DNA from: Verrucomicrobiia bacterium
Lineage (GTDB): Bacteria > Verrucomicrobiota > Verrucomicrobiia > Verrucomicrobiales > DEV007
DNA: 64,000 bases
Assembly: GCA_030427505.1 (NCBI GenBank)
Contig: JAUICH010000023.1
Location: 1-64,000 of the forward strand
Direction: 5' to 3'
Below the pieces are notes generated by a model. It did no database searches, had not been told where the DNA came from, and worked only from the letters and a program-made list of their open reading frames with translations. The translations under genes were made by a program, and so were the position numbers. Below, in pieces: positions 49,270-58,883 of the stretch; positions within the stretch are counted from its first letter, which is position 1; every line of letters begins with the position of its first letter.

Positions 49270-50750
49270 TGAAGCGATGGTTTGTTCTGTTATTGATAGG
49301 TGTATCTAGCTTCCTGGTTAGCCAGGGTTCAGGCAGGGCGGCGGAGAAGCCCAACCTGCTGCTGATCCTGGCGGATGACCTGGGCTGGCACGATTTGGGG
49401 TGCTATGGAAATCCGTGGTTTGAAACGCCGAACCTGGACCGGCTGGCGGCGGAGGGGATTCGCTTTACGGAAGGCTATTCGGCGGCGCCCATTTGCTCCG
49501 CCTCACGCGCGGGCATCCAGACGGGAAAGACGCCGGCGCGGTTGAACTTTGAGTTCGTGACCAAGCCGGAGGCCGGTCATCAAACCGTGAGCGATACCTG
49601 GCAGACGCCGGCCTTTACCCTGGATCTGCCGCTGGAGGAAGAGACCATCGCCGAGCGGCTGCGCGACGGCGCGGGATACGAAACGGCCTTCTTTGGCAAG
49701 TGGCACCTGAACCAGCACTACCAGCGCTACCTGGGCTGGAGCCCGGCGCACGGGCCCGCGCGGCAGGGATATGAAGTGGCGGAGGAAGATTTCGGGAGCC
49801 ATCCCTACAGCTACTGGGACGACAAGACGAAGCGGACCTTCGACGAGACCCTGGCGGAGGGAGAGTTCCCCGAGGACAGCATGACGCGGCGGGCGGTGCG
49901 CTTTCTTTCCCGGGAACATGAGCGGCCGTTTTTCCTGATGGTGTCGCACTTCTACGTACACACGCCGGTGCACACGCGGATGGAATGGCTGCACGACCAG
50001 GTGGCGGCGCGGATTCCGGACGAGCATCCGCGGAAGAAAGACCTGGCCCACTACGGCGCGATGGTGGAGACGCTGGATCACCAGGTGGGGGTTTTGTTAG
50101 AGGGACTGAAGGCAGCCGGGCTGGAGGAGAATACCTTGGTGGTCTTTACCTCCGACAATGGGGGACACCCGAACTACGCGGGGAACGCGCCGCTGCGGGG
50201 TAGCAAGTGGAACCTGTATGAAGGGGGCATCCGCGTGCCCTTCATGGCGCGGTGGCCGGGCCGCGTTCCGGCGGGCGCGGTCAGCGGCGTGCCGGTCTCC
50301 AGTCTGGATCTGCTGCCCACCTTTGCCGCGCTGGCGGGAGCGGACCTGCCAGACCGGGATCAGCTGGACGGGATGGACATTCTGCCGTGGCTGGAAACGC
50401 CGGACAAAGCAGCGCCGGAGCGGGAGCTGGTGTGGCACTTCCCTTACTTCCATCCTGAGAGCGGCTATAAGAAAGCGCCCGAGTCCATCGGTGTGGACGA
50501 TGGCTACACGAGCAAGACCTTGCCGCAGTCCGCCATCCGCTCCGGAAACCGGAAGCTGCTTTACTTCCTGACGGAAGCGAAGTCCGAGATCTTTGATCTG
50601 GACACAGACACCGCCGAGTCTAAAAACCTGACTGCCAACGATCCCGATGCCGCGAAGCGGCTGGAGGATGAGCTTATGACCTATCTGAAAGAGGTAGGCG
50701 CGCGCTTTCCTGTTTTGAAGGAAAAGACCAACCCCGCATCCAACCCCTGA
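49269..50750 (+). CDS. Exported sulfatase (third of three)
   Basis: This 493-residue protein starts at ATG 49269 within TGATG (a GTG at 49266 is also possible). Signal peptide 1-24, then [20 protein letters not shown]. The signature is [11 protein letters not shown]: Ala replaces the usual Pro in CxPxR, an accepted variant of the formylglycine motif. [28 protein letters not shown] and a C-terminal [12 protein letters not shown] stretch place it with arylsulfatase-A-like secreted enzymes. It is followed by one base and then the isomerase-like gene. Confidence 0.92.
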   Translation: MKRWFVLLLIGVSSFLVSQGSGRAAEKPNLLLILADDLGWHDLGCYGNPWFETPNLDRLAAEGIRFTEGYSAAPICSASRAGIQTGKTPARLNFEFVTKPEAGHQTVSDTWQTPAFTLDLPLEEETIAERLRDGAGYETAFFGKWHLNQHYQRYLGWSPAHGPARQGYEVAEEDFGSHPYSYWDDKTKRTFDETLAEGEFPEDSMTRRAVRFLSREHERPFFLMVSHFYVHTPVHTRMEWLHDQVAARIPDEHPRKKDLAHYGAMVETLDHQVGVLLEGLKAAGLEENTLVVFTSDNGGHPNYAGNAPLRGSKWNLYEGGIRVPFMARWPGRVPAGAVSGVPVSSLDLLPTFAALAGADLPDRDQLDGMDILPWLETPDKAAPERELVWHFPYFHPESGYKKAPESIGVDDGYTSKTLPQSAIRSGNRKLLYFLTEAKSEIFDLDTDTAESKNLTANDPDAAKRLEDELMTYLKEVGARFPVLKEKTNPASNP

Positions 50751-50751
50751 T

Positions 50752-52374
50752 ATGAGTACCGACAGTAAACCCAAAGTGCAGATCGTGGCCAGCGGCGACC
50801 TGCGCTTGTCAGCGAACCAGGTCTGCTGGCCCGCGCAGGCCGAGACCGAGCGAGGTCTGAAAGCGGCCCTGGAAGCGGCTGGCTATGCCTTTCACCGGGC
50901 CCACCCCTTTAAGGAGGACGAGGGGCACGGTTTTATCAGTTCGCAAAAGGAGGGGCTGGAAGTCTTCAGAACGATCGATTCGTTCGCGCCATTGATCGTG
51001 GTGGAGGCGGTGTGGCAGTATTCGCACCATGTCTTGCCGGGTCTGACGACGCACATGGGACCCATCCTGACGGTGGCGAACTGGTCGGGGCAGTGGCCGG
51101 GCCTCGTGGGGATGCTGAACCTGAATGGTTCCTTGACCAAGGCGGGGGTGTCCTACTCCACGCTGTGGGCGGAAGACTTCACCGCGCCGGAGTTTCGCGA
51201 AAACCTGAGGACCTGGCTCGAAACGGGTAGCGTGAGCCACGATGAAAGTCATGTGACTGTGTTAGGGAATGGCGATCTGCCGTCGTATGTGAAGGCGAAA
51301 GGCGAGTCGCTGGCCGTCAAACTGAAGCGGGAAAAGGCCATCATGGGCGTGTTTGATGAGGGGTGCATGGGCATGTTCAACGCTATCATTCCGGATCACC
51401 TGCTGAACCCTTGCGGGGTGTTCAAGGAACGGCTGAGCCAGAGCGCGCTCTATCACGAAACAACCCAGGTCAGCGATGAAGACGCCTGGGCGGTGCGCCA
51501 GTGGTTGAGTGGCGCGGGAATGACTTTTTACACCGGGAGAGATCCGGGTACCCAGTTGACCGACGATCAGATCCTGGACCAATGCCGGATGTACGTGGCG
51601 GCCCTGAGGCTGGCGGATGATTTCGGATGCAGCCTGATTGGCATTCAGTACCAACAGGGCTTGAAGGACCTGCTGCCGGCGAGCGACCTGGTGGAAGGCA
51701 TGCTTAACAATTCGGATAGGCCGCCGGTAACCGACCGGAGCGGCAGCCGGGTGCTCTACGAGGGCGAGCCCTTGCCGCATTTCAATGAGGTGGACGAGTG
51801 CGCGGGGCTGGACGCGCTGATCACCTACCGCGTGCACAAGGAACTGAGGCAGCCGGTGGAGTCCACGCTTCATGACATCCGCTGGGGCGACCCGGACCGG
51901 TCCGGCACGGTGGAGGACTACGTGTGGGTCTTCCTCATCAGCGGGGCGGCGCCGCCGGCACACTTCATCGCGGGCTGGAAAGGCGCGGAAGGTCTGCGCC
52001 AGCCGGCCATGTATTTCCCGAAAGGCGGGAGTTCGCTGCGGGGCATTTCCCGGCCGGGCGAGATTGTGTGGTCGCGGATTTTCGTGGCGGACGGAAAGCT
52101 GAAGATGGATCTGGGCCGCGCCACGGTGGTGGAACTGCCACGGGAAGAAACCGAGCGCCGGTGGAAGGAAACGACGCGGGAATGGCCCATCATGCACGCG
52201 GTGCTGCACGGCGTGACGCGGGACCAGATGATGGCGCGGCACAAGAGCAACCACATCCAGGTGGCCTACGCGGAAGATGCCAAGGAGGCGGACCAGGCGA
52301 TGCTGATCAAGGCGGCCATGGCGAAGGCGCTGGGGCTGGAGGTGGCGCTGTGTGGCGTGGGCGTGGAGGGGTAG
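50752..52374 (+). CDS. L-fucose isomerase-like protein
   Basis: This 540-residue cytoplasmic protein has no signal peptide. It has the three-part layout of the fucose/arabinose isomerase superfamily, with [22 protein letters not shown] near residue 200 and [27 protein letters not shown] near 302-328. The C-terminal part is rich in strands. Related proteins in PVC bacteria are annotated as fucose isomerases, but I could not confirm the metal triad. If active it would convert a 6-deoxy or pentose aldose to its ketose after sulfate and glycan removal. Confidence 0.68.
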   Translation: MSTDSKPKVQIVASGDLRLSANQVCWPAQAETERGLKAALEAAGYAFHRAHPFKEDEGHGFISSQKEGLEVFRTIDSFAPLIVVEAVWQYSHHVLPGLTTHMGPILTVANWSGQWPGLVGMLNLNGSLTKAGVSYSTLWAEDFTAPEFRENLRTWLETGSVSHDESHVTVLGNGDLPSYVKAKGESLAVKLKREKAIMGVFDEGCMGMFNAIIPDHLLNPCGVFKERLSQSALYHETTQVSDEDAWAVRQWLSGAGMTFYTGRDPGTQLTDDQILDQCRMYVAALRLADDFGCSLIGIQYQQGLKDLLPASDLVEGMLNNSDRPPVTDRSGSRVLYEGEPLPHFNEVDECAGLDALITYRVHKELRQPVESTLHDIRWGDPDRSGTVEDYVWVFLISGAAPPAHFIAGWKGAEGLRQPAMYFPKGGSSLRGISRPGEIVWSRIFVADGKLKMDLGRATVVELPREETERRWKETTREWPIMHAVLHGVTRDQMMARHKSNHIQVAYAEDAKEADQAMLIKAAMAKALGLEVALCGVGVEG

Positions 52375-52457
52375 CCGGGAGCGGTGCGGTGCGGCTGTTT
52401 GGGGCGGCTGTTTGGGGCGGTAGCGGTGGGGTGCTGAGTGGACTGGTTCCCAGACGG

Positions 52458-52585
52458 GGAGACAAGGAGACAAGGAGACAAGGAGACAAGGAGACAAGGA
52501 GACAAGGAGACAAGGAGACAAGGAGATGGGGAGATGGGGAGATGGGGAGATGGGGAGATGGGGAGATGGGGAGATGGGGAGATGG
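52458..52585. repeat. Compound 8-bp microsatellite
   Basis: Eight perfect copies of GGAGACAA (52458-52521) are followed by eight perfect copies of GGAGATGG (52522-52585). The array lies between the isomerase-like gene and the symporter gene, ending 53 bases before the symporter start. Confidence 0.97.
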
Positions 52586-52638
52586 GGAATTGATTGGTGA
52601 GTCTGAGCTTATTGAGTAGAAGAGTGATGGAAGGATAT

Positions 52639-54129
52639 ATGAACTCGTTGGACCTGGTTGTGTTGATTGGGTATGTGGTGGGTGTGGTGGTACTGGGGTG
52701 CTGGTTTGCCACGCGGAGTCAGACGTCGGCGGAGTTTACGGCGGCGGGTGGGCGGCTGCCGGGGTGGGCCGTGGGCTTGTCTTTGTTTGGCACCTACCTT
52801 TCGAGCAACACGTTTATTGGGAATCCGGGGAAGGCGTTTTCGTCGAACTGGAGCTTCTTTGTTTTCAGCCTGACGATTCCGGTGGGGGTGTTGATCGCTT
52901 CCAAGTGGTTTGTGCCGTTTTACCGGAACTCCGGTTACATCTCGGCGTATTCGCACCTGGAGGACCGGTTTGGGCCGTGGGCGCGGGTGTACGCGGTGAT
53001 TTGTTACCTGCTCACTCAGGTGACCCGGGCCGGAACCATCATGGTGGGCGTGTCCATCGGCCTGCACGCGGTGACGGGGTGGGACGTGCGGATGATCATT
53101 GTGGCTACCGGGGTGCTGGTCACGCTCTACACCTTGATGGGCGGGATCGAGGCGGTCATCTGGACGGACGTCGTGCAGAGTATCGTGCTGACCATTGGCG
53201 CCATACTGGTGGTGGTGTTGCTCTGGTTCGGTCATCCCTCCGGTGGGGAGATTGTTTCTCAGGCGATGAGTGAGAATAAGCTTTCGCTGGGCAGCCTGGC
53301 ATTTGACCTGACAAAGCCGACGTTCTGGGCGGTGGTCCTGTTCGGCATATTTATCAATCTGACGAACTTCGGGATCGATCAGAACTACATTCAGCGTTAC
53401 CACACGGCGAATTCCGAGAAGGCGGCGAAGCGTTCGCTATGGATGGGGGCGATCATCTACATTCCGGTGTCGGCGTTGTTCTTCCTGATCGGAACGCTGC
53501 TATGGGGCTTTTACCACGCGGATCATCACATGGCGGAGATGGCGGAACTGGAGGCGCTCAGGGCCACCACGGACAAACCGGCGGGGGACAACGCGCTGCC
53601 ACACTTCATGGCGAACCACCTGCCGCCCGGTGTGGGTGGTTTGTTAGTCGCGGCCCTGTTCGCGGCGGCCATGAGCACGATCGACACCAGTCTGAACAGC
53701 TCCGCGACCATCACGCTGAAAGATATTTTCAAGAAGCAGGCCAAAGAGGCAAACCCGAAAACCGAGATGCGTATCCTGCACTGGAGCACCTTGTTTTGGG
53801 GCTTTGTGGGAACCGCCGTCGCCTACGGGTTGTCCTATGACAAGAACAACGTGCTGGATATCTGGTGGAAGCTGTCCGGTATTTTCGCGGGTGGCATGTT
53901 AGGGTTGTTCCTGATGGGGCAGATTGCCCGGCGGGCGGGAAACGCGGCGGCGGTGACGGGCGTGATGATCGGGGTGCTGGTGATTTGCTGGGTGTCGTTT
54001 TCCCAGGCGGCGTGGATGCCCGAGGGGCTGCGCTCGCCGATTAACGATCTTTTTACCGTGGCCATCGGGACGTTGACCATCTTGTTCGCCGGTTGGCTGG
54101 TTTCCTTTTTCGTACCCAAGAAAGCATGA
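52639..54129 (+). CDS. Sodium:solute symporter (SSS family)
   Basis: This 496-residue inner-membrane carrier has about 13 hydrophobic helices. Family features are GGRLPGWAVGLSLFGTYLSSNTFIG near residues 39-63 (the first sodium-site helix) and the GIDQNYIQRYHTA stretch. SSS members include carriers for sialic acid, glucose and galactose, which fits the sugar-degrading neighbours. I chose ATG 52639 because GGAAGG lies five bases upstream. It overlaps the next gene by four bases (ATGA). Confidence 0.9.
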   Translation: MNSLDLVVLIGYVVGVVVLGCWFATRSQTSAEFTAAGGRLPGWAVGLSLFGTYLSSNTFIGNPGKAFSSNWSFFVFSLTIPVGVLIASKWFVPFYRNSGYISAYSHLEDRFGPWARVYAVICYLLTQVTRAGTIMVGVSIGLHAVTGWDVRMIIVATGVLVTLYTLMGGIEAVIWTDVVQSIVLTIGAILVVVLLWFGHPSGGEIVSQAMSENKLSLGSLAFDLTKPTFWAVVLFGIFINLTNFGIDQNYIQRYHTANSEKAAKRSLWMGAIIYIPVSALFFLIGTLLWGFYHADHHMAEMAELEALRATTDKPAGDNALPHFMANHLPPGVGGLLVAALFAAAMSTIDTSLNSSATITLKDIFKKQAKEANPKTEMRILHWSTLFWGFVGTAVAYGLSYDKNNVLDIWWKLSGIFAGGMLGLFLMGQIARRAGNAAAVTGVMIGVLVICWVSFSQAAWMPEGLRSPINDLFTVAIGTLTILFAGWLVSFFVPKKA

Positions 54130-55082
54130 ATGAAACACCGAAATACCGCGGCCTGGTGCCGCCCGTGATTACCCCTCTGGCGGACCGGGACGCGCTGGAC
54201 CGGGAGGGCTTCGCGCGCCTCTTGGAGAATCTGCTGGAGGGCGGCGTGAACGGGGTGTTTGTGTTAGGGACCACGGGGGAGGGACCCAGCCTGAGCAAGC
54301 GATTGCAGCAAGAGGTGATCGATGAAGCGGTGAAGATCGTGGCGGGGCGGGTGCCGGTGTTTGTGGGCATCACGGACACCTCGCTGGTGGAGTCTCTTTC
54401 CCTGGCGGAACACGCGGCCCAGGCGGGAGCGGACGTGCTGGTGACGGCGCCGCCCTTTTACTTTCCGGCGGGCCAGACCGAGCTGCGGCACTACTTTGAC
54501 GAGTTGCTGGCGCGGTTGTCTCTGCCCTTGATGTTATACAACATGCCGTCGTGCACGAAGATCTCCATCGAGATGGAGACGCTGGCCCATTACTTCGACC
54601 AGGAGCATGTGGTGGGGCTGAAGGACAGTTCGGGAGACCTGGAGTATCTGCGGGCGGCTACGGTGGAGATTGGGCGGCAGCGGCCGGACTGGTCCGTGTT
54701 TGTGGGGCCGGAGGCCCTGCTGGCGGAGTCGTTGGCCTTTGGGGTGCACGGCGGGGTTTGTGGAGGGGCGAATTTGTTGCCTTCTTTGTTCGCCAGCCTG
54801 TATGAAGCCCACGAGCGGGGCGACACGGAAACGGTGCTGGAGCGGCACCGGGTGGTGGTGGAATTGGGACGGCTCTACCAGATTGGGAAGTATGGATCGG
54901 CGTTTCTGAAGTCGATCAAGTGCGCCCTGGAACTGCGTGGGGTGTGTTCGGGGCTATTGGCGGCGCCGTTTGACGCGTTCCATTATCCGGAGCGGAAGAA
55001 GGTGCAGCGTTTTCTGGACGAGTTTGAGGAGGAAGGGTGGTTTGAGCCGGGGTTTTTTAGGGAATCGGCGGGGGCGGTGTGA
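54126..55082 (+). CDS. DHDPS/N-acetylneuraminate-lyase family aldolase
   Basis: This 318-residue TIM-barrel lyase has GTTGEG (48-53), the Tyr138 motif LMLYNMPS and Schiff-base Lys166 in VVGLKDSSGD. Members cleave or form 2-oxo acids: sialic acid lyase, 2-keto-3-deoxy-sugar-acid aldolases or dihydrodipicolinate synthase. Coupled to an SSS symporter and following sialidases, it may cleave sialic acid or a keto-deoxy sugar acid. The family is too broad to choose from sequence. A lysine-biosynthesis role is less likely in this context. Confidence 0.82.
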   Translation: MNETPKYRGLVPPVITPLADRDALDREGFARLLENLLEGGVNGVFVLGTTGEGPSLSKRLQQEVIDEAVKIVAGRVPVFVGITDTSLVESLSLAEHAAQAGADVLVTAPPFYFPAGQTELRHYFDELLARLSLPLMLYNMPSCTKISIEMETLAHYFDQEHVVGLKDSSGDLEYLRAATVEIGRQRPDWSVFVGPEALLAESLAFGVHGGVCGGANLLPSLFASLYEAHERGDTETVLERHRVVVELGRLYQIGKYGSAFLKSIKCALELRGVCSGLLAAPFDAFHYPERKKVQRFLDEFEEEGWFEPGFFRESAGAV

Positions 55083-56023
55083 GGTTGGGCGTGGGCCGGA
55101 GGGGGGACCGGGTGTTCGCGAGCGGACTTTCAGCCCGCAATTGTCTAACTGTATAGATAACCAGGCCTGAAGGCCTTCGCTTTGTGCGGCCGGGCTTCCA
55201 GCCCGGTAGTGTTGGGGGGTAGAGCGGTTTTCGAAAAACTGTGACCGCAAGATTTGTCCGATACCGCCAGGGAAGTGGCGGAAGTCTGGCGCAAGTTTGG
55301 GAATGAGTGGCCACAATTCAAAATGAAGTTACTCCAACGTTAACCAGCGAGCTGTGCCCGGCGAGGCCGAAAGCGTGAATCTCCTCTAAGCGAACTCATG
55401 CGCTCAGTTACCCAGGGAGCGAAGCTCTTTGGAATGCGCCGATTTTTCGGCGCTTTCGTTACGGGACACGGGTGCGGGAAACGGATACGCTGCCGCAGTC
55501 CTCTTGGTTTCCGAATCGCTGGACCTGGCGATCCTGAAGACGAAGCGAAGAACAGATCCGGCCATGCCTGAGCGGCGAAAGCGGCGAAGAATCGCCGCAG
55601 TCCAAAGAGGCTGCGCCTCCTTCGAAAAGCCTACCGGAAAATGGGAAGCAGAAGGAGAAGGCAATCTTGAATTTTCGCTCACTTGGAACGGTTTTCCAAG
55701 AACTGTGACCGCAAGCGCCTTGCCAGCCCAAAAATGGTCTCGCGCCGGTCCGTCCCCAATTTGTCCACACTGCCTGAACACTAGTTGGTGGTTGAGGGCG
55801 TGATCTGCAATATGGGGATTTGGAGCGGGGTCCTGCCGAAGCCGGGTAGCCTACGCGGGGGGGATATAGGGTGTTGGGGAGGCTTTTTGTAAAAGACCTC
55901 CGCCGCTGATATTCGGTTGCCCGGTTCGCGAGTTCCTCGCCCGGAGGTAGAGGATCACCTTCCGGGTCGTTGCGGTCAGGGTATTTGGTTGGGTGATGCC
56001 TGTTTGAATACCTGTGTTCTTGC
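55083..56023. repeat. Repeat-rich intergenic region
   Basis: This 941-base gap lies between converging genes. It contains palindromic repeats at about 55115-55210 (CAGGCCTGAAGGCCTT and GGGCTTCCAGCCC), and two copies of a 27-base word (55225-55251 and 55689-55715, both ending CTGTGACCGCAAG). Partial copies of the GAAGCTTCGCTTC-type element lie near 55408-55460 and 55575-55625. An element at about 55924-55965 is shared with 61054-61095. Frames such as 55404-55781 follow the repeats and I do not call them. Confidence 0.75.
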
Positions 56024-57019
56024 TCAGGGAGCTTTCTTCTCGCTTTTCTTATCTTTCGGGGCCGCGCGGCGGAGGGACTCGACGTGGTAGTCGAACCAGA
56101 TGGGGGCGAGGCGTTCGATCATTTCGGTGCGTTTGTGGGCGAGGCCTTCGAGTTCGATGTAGGTGTGATCGACGCCGTGTTTGACGAGGGCCTGGTGGAA
56201 GTCGCGGACGGTGGGGAGGTGGCCGCCGTCCTGGGTGCCGCAGGCGATCTGGATGCGGAGCTTGCCTTTGATCTGGTCGAGGTTCTTTTCCAGGAGTTTG
56301 TAGACGTCGTTGTCCAGGTAGTTCTGGAAATCAGGGCCGAGGTAGTTGTTAGGGTATTCGTCCGGCAGGGAGGGATCGAAGTTATCTGAGGTGTGGGGCA
56401 CGTTGCCGGCCTGGCAAAAGAGGGAGCAGAACATATCGGGATACTTCACCGCCAGGCGGGTGGAACCGCGCCCGCCCATGGAGAAGCCTTCGATACAGCG
56501 GCCGTGGCGGGCGGCGATGGTGCGGTAGGTCTGGTCGATGTAGGGGATGAACTCTTTGATAAACATCGTCTCGATGGGGAACTTCCCGTCGTAGGAGTCC
56601 TTGTAGAAAGTGTTGCGGCCGCCATTGGGAAGCACGACGATCATCGGCGGCCACTTGCCGGAGAGGATGCCTTCGTGGAGGAGGGCCACGTCTTCGAAGC
56701 TGTGGAACTCATTGCCGCCGTTGCCGTGCAGGTTGTAGATGACGGGGTAGCGCGTGTCGCCGGAGGTTTCGTAGTCCGGCGGCAGGTAAATGCAGTAGCC
56801 CACGTCCTGTCCGGCGGCGTCGCTGTGGAAGGTGTGGTGAGTGACGCCGGTGGGCAGTTCCTGGCCTTCTTTCGGTTCGTTGACCCAGGTGATGGAGGGG
56901 CCGTCTTTGGGCTGTCCGGGACGGGTGGCGGCGGGTTCCTTGTCGGCGAAAGTGGGGGACAGGCTCGCGAGGGTCAGGCAGGCGGACAGGACGAGCAGTC
57001 TGGGAAGGGTGGGTTTCAT
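56024..57019 (-). CDS. Exported esterase (PF00756-type alpha/beta hydrolase)
   Basis: This 331-residue protein has a signal peptide (1-25). YPVIYNLHGNGGNE gives the oxyanion-hole region, EGFSMGG holds nucleophile Ser180, and a late LEGLAHKRTEM segment places the catalytic His. This is the esterase-D/feruloyl-esterase-like fold common in polysaccharide clusters, removing acyl groups from glycans. No obvious operon partner lies on the minus strand. A short GTGTTTCC tandem repeat (three copies, within 57115-57144) lies upstream. Confidence 0.85.
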   Translation of the reverse strand: MKPTLPRLLVLSACLTLASLSPTFADKEPAATRPGQPKDGPSITWVNEPKEGQELPTGVTHHTFHSDAAGQDVGYCIYLPPDYETSGDTRYPVIYNLHGNGGNEFHSFEDVALLHEGILSGKWPPMIVVLPNGGRNTFYKDSYDGKFPIETMFIKEFIPYIDQTYRTIAARHGRCIEGFSMGGRGSTRLAVKYPDMFCSLFCQAGNVPHTSDNFDPSLPDEYPNNYLGPDFQNYLDNDVYKLLEKNLDQIKGKLRIQIACGTQDGGHLPTVRDFHQALVKHGVDHTYIELEGLAHKRTEMIERLAPIWFDYHVESLRRAAPKDKKSEKKAP

Positions 57020-57248
57020 GTCTTGATGGGTGTCTTGGTCAGGGAATCGAAAAGAGGTCAGGTCTGGCCAGAGGTTGCGAGGGTGGGGGAGGCTGGCCGC
57101 CGCCGTCCGGTCATGTCTCCGTGTTTCCGTGTTTCCGTGTTTCCAGGAAAAGGGGCAGTCTAGACTGTCTTTGCGCTTTTTGAGCAGGATAAAAGCGGCG
57201 CATTTTCGCCATTGAAGCCGGGGGGGCAGTTGCTACAATCCGCTCGCC

Positions 57249-58880
57249 TTGAACTCCTCAACCTCCTCTCCCCCATTGGTGCCGGCGCCCGTTCGCTGGC
57301 TGATCTGTATCATCGCGTCCATCGGGTTCGCGTTCGATATTTACGAACTCCTCATGCTGCCGCTGATTGTGCGGCCCGCGCTGATGGAGCTGGTGGGGGC
57401 CGCGCCGGGCACTCCCGAGTTTGCCATGTGGGTGGGGCGGCTCTTTTACATTCCGGCTTTCGCGGGCGGTATTTTTGGTTTGCTGGGGGGCTGGTTGACG
57501 GACCGCTTTGGACGGCGGCGGGTTCTGACCTACAGCATCCTGCTCTACGCAGTGTCCGCCTTCGCGGCGGGTTTTTCGACCTCGGTGGAGATGCTGCTGT
57601 TTTTCCGCTGCCTGGTGTTCATCGGGGTGTGCGTGGAGTTCGTGGCCGCGGTGGCCTGGCTGGCGGAACTCTTTCCCGACCCGCACGAACGGGAGCGGGC
57701 GCTGGGCTACACGCAGGCGTTTTCGTCTATCGGCGGCATCATGGTGGCGGTGGCCAATGGCATCTGCCTGGCGATCGCGATGGACTTGCCCGCGATTCAT
57801 TTGCCGGAATGGCTGAGCTTCTTCGGAGGCGCGGTGAAGGACGAGCACGCGGCGTGGCGTTATACCCTGATGTCCGGCGTCATCCCGGCGATCCCGTTGA
57901 TCTTGATCCGGCCCTTCCTGCCGGAGTCGCCCGCGTGGAAAGACAAGCGAAGCACCGGCACCCTGAAGCGGCCCAGCCTGGGGCAACTGTTCGGCACGCC
58001 GGAACTGCGCCGGGCCACCATCATCACCACGCTGATGTTTGCCTGTGCCTACGGCGCGGCCTTTGGCGCCATTCAGCACATGCCGCGCATGCTCTCCGAC
58101 CTGCCCGAGGTGAAGGAAGCCGTGGCGGCCAGCCTGGAGCAGCAGGGCGCCAGCGACCCGGCCACGGTGAAGAAGACCGAGAACATTGTTTCTCAAAAGA
58201 CCGCCGTGGAAGTGACCCAAGTGCAGGAGATCGGCGGGCTTTATGGCCGCTTCCTCTTTGCGGTGCTGGCGGCGAGCCTGCTCCTGGCGCGTAAGCCGGA
58301 GCTGAAGATGCCGGTCTTTTTCGGGTCCGGTATTTTCCTGCTGATGGGAATTTTGGAGTTCGATCACTACGGCTGGACCGGTGTCGCGGTGGGCCTGGTG
58401 GGCGGAGCGTTGGCGGGGGTGTTTACCTGGGCCTTCGCGCTGTGGCTGGGGAAGGTGATGCCCTCGACGAACCGGGCGCTGATCCGTTTCTTCCAGATTC
58501 CCGGCCTTATCCTGATGCCGCTGGTCTTCGGGCTGTTTGCGATGAAAGACCTGGAGATGCTGAAGTGGGGGATGTTCTTCGTGGCGATGTGCACGATCGC
58601 GCAGTTCAGCTTCTGGGGGAACTACCTGCCGCTGGTGTATCCCACCCACCTGCGGGGCACGGGGGAAAGCTTTGCGGCGAATATCGGCGGGCGCCTGATT
58701 GGGACGTCTTTTGCCTGGGTCACTTCGACCCTGGCGGTGCAGGAATTCATGCCGGGCGAGTCCCCGGCGGCGAAGCTGGCCTACACGGCGGCGGGCGTCG
58801 GTTTCCTGGTGTATTTGTTAGGGTTTATCTTCAGCTTCTGGCTGCCGGAACCCGATCGTGAGAAATCCCTGGATCATTGA
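57249..58880 (+). CDS. MFS transporter (first of a pair)
   Basis: This 543-residue major facilitator protein has about 12-14 helices. The loop after helix 2 has GGWLTDRFGRRRVL, the classic MFS loop motif. WRYTLMSGVIPAIPLILIRPFLPESPAWKDKR resembles the sugar/aromatic acid porter subfamily. It is longer than usual because of an insertion of roughly 100 residues after LYGRFLFAVLAASLLLARKP that adds apparent helices. It uses a TTG start. Substrate unknown; it is followed three bases later by a related transporter. Confidence 0.85.
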   Translation: MNSSTSSPPLVPAPVRWLICIIASIGFAFDIYELLMLPLIVRPALMELVGAAPGTPEFAMWVGRLFYIPAFAGGIFGLLGGWLTDRFGRRRVLTYSILLYAVSAFAAGFSTSVEMLLFFRCLVFIGVCVEFVAAVAWLAELFPDPHERERALGYTQAFSSIGGIMVAVANGICLAIAMDLPAIHLPEWLSFFGGAVKDEHAAWRYTLMSGVIPAIPLILIRPFLPESPAWKDKRSTGTLKRPSLGQLFGTPELRRATIITTLMFACAYGAAFGAIQHMPRMLSDLPEVKEAVAASLEQQGASDPATVKKTENIVSQKTAVEVTQVQEIGGLYGRFLFAVLAASLLLARKPELKMPVFFGSGIFLLMGILEFDHYGWTGVAVGLVGGALAGVFTWAFALWLGKVMPSTNRALIRFFQIPGLILMPLVFGLFAMKDLEMLKWGMFFVAMCTIAQFSFWGNYLPLVYPTHLRGTGESFAANIGGRLIGTSFAWVTSTLAVQEFMPGESPAAKLAYTAAGVGFLVYLLGFIFSFWLPEPDREKSLDH

Positions 58881-58883
58881 TCG

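Noticed and set aside
52266-52712. Antisense frame with repeated LSPCLLVS units
   Set aside because: It is a translation of the octamer microsatellite and not a protein family.
55404-55803. Overlapping frames of about 125 codons in the large gap
   Set aside because: They run through dispersed repeats, and neither strand shows a domain or credible start.
55083-56023. tRNA or other structured RNA in the large intergenic gaps
   Set aside because: Scanning by eye found palindromes but no cloverleaf with T-loop and anticodon features; I could not run a covariance search.
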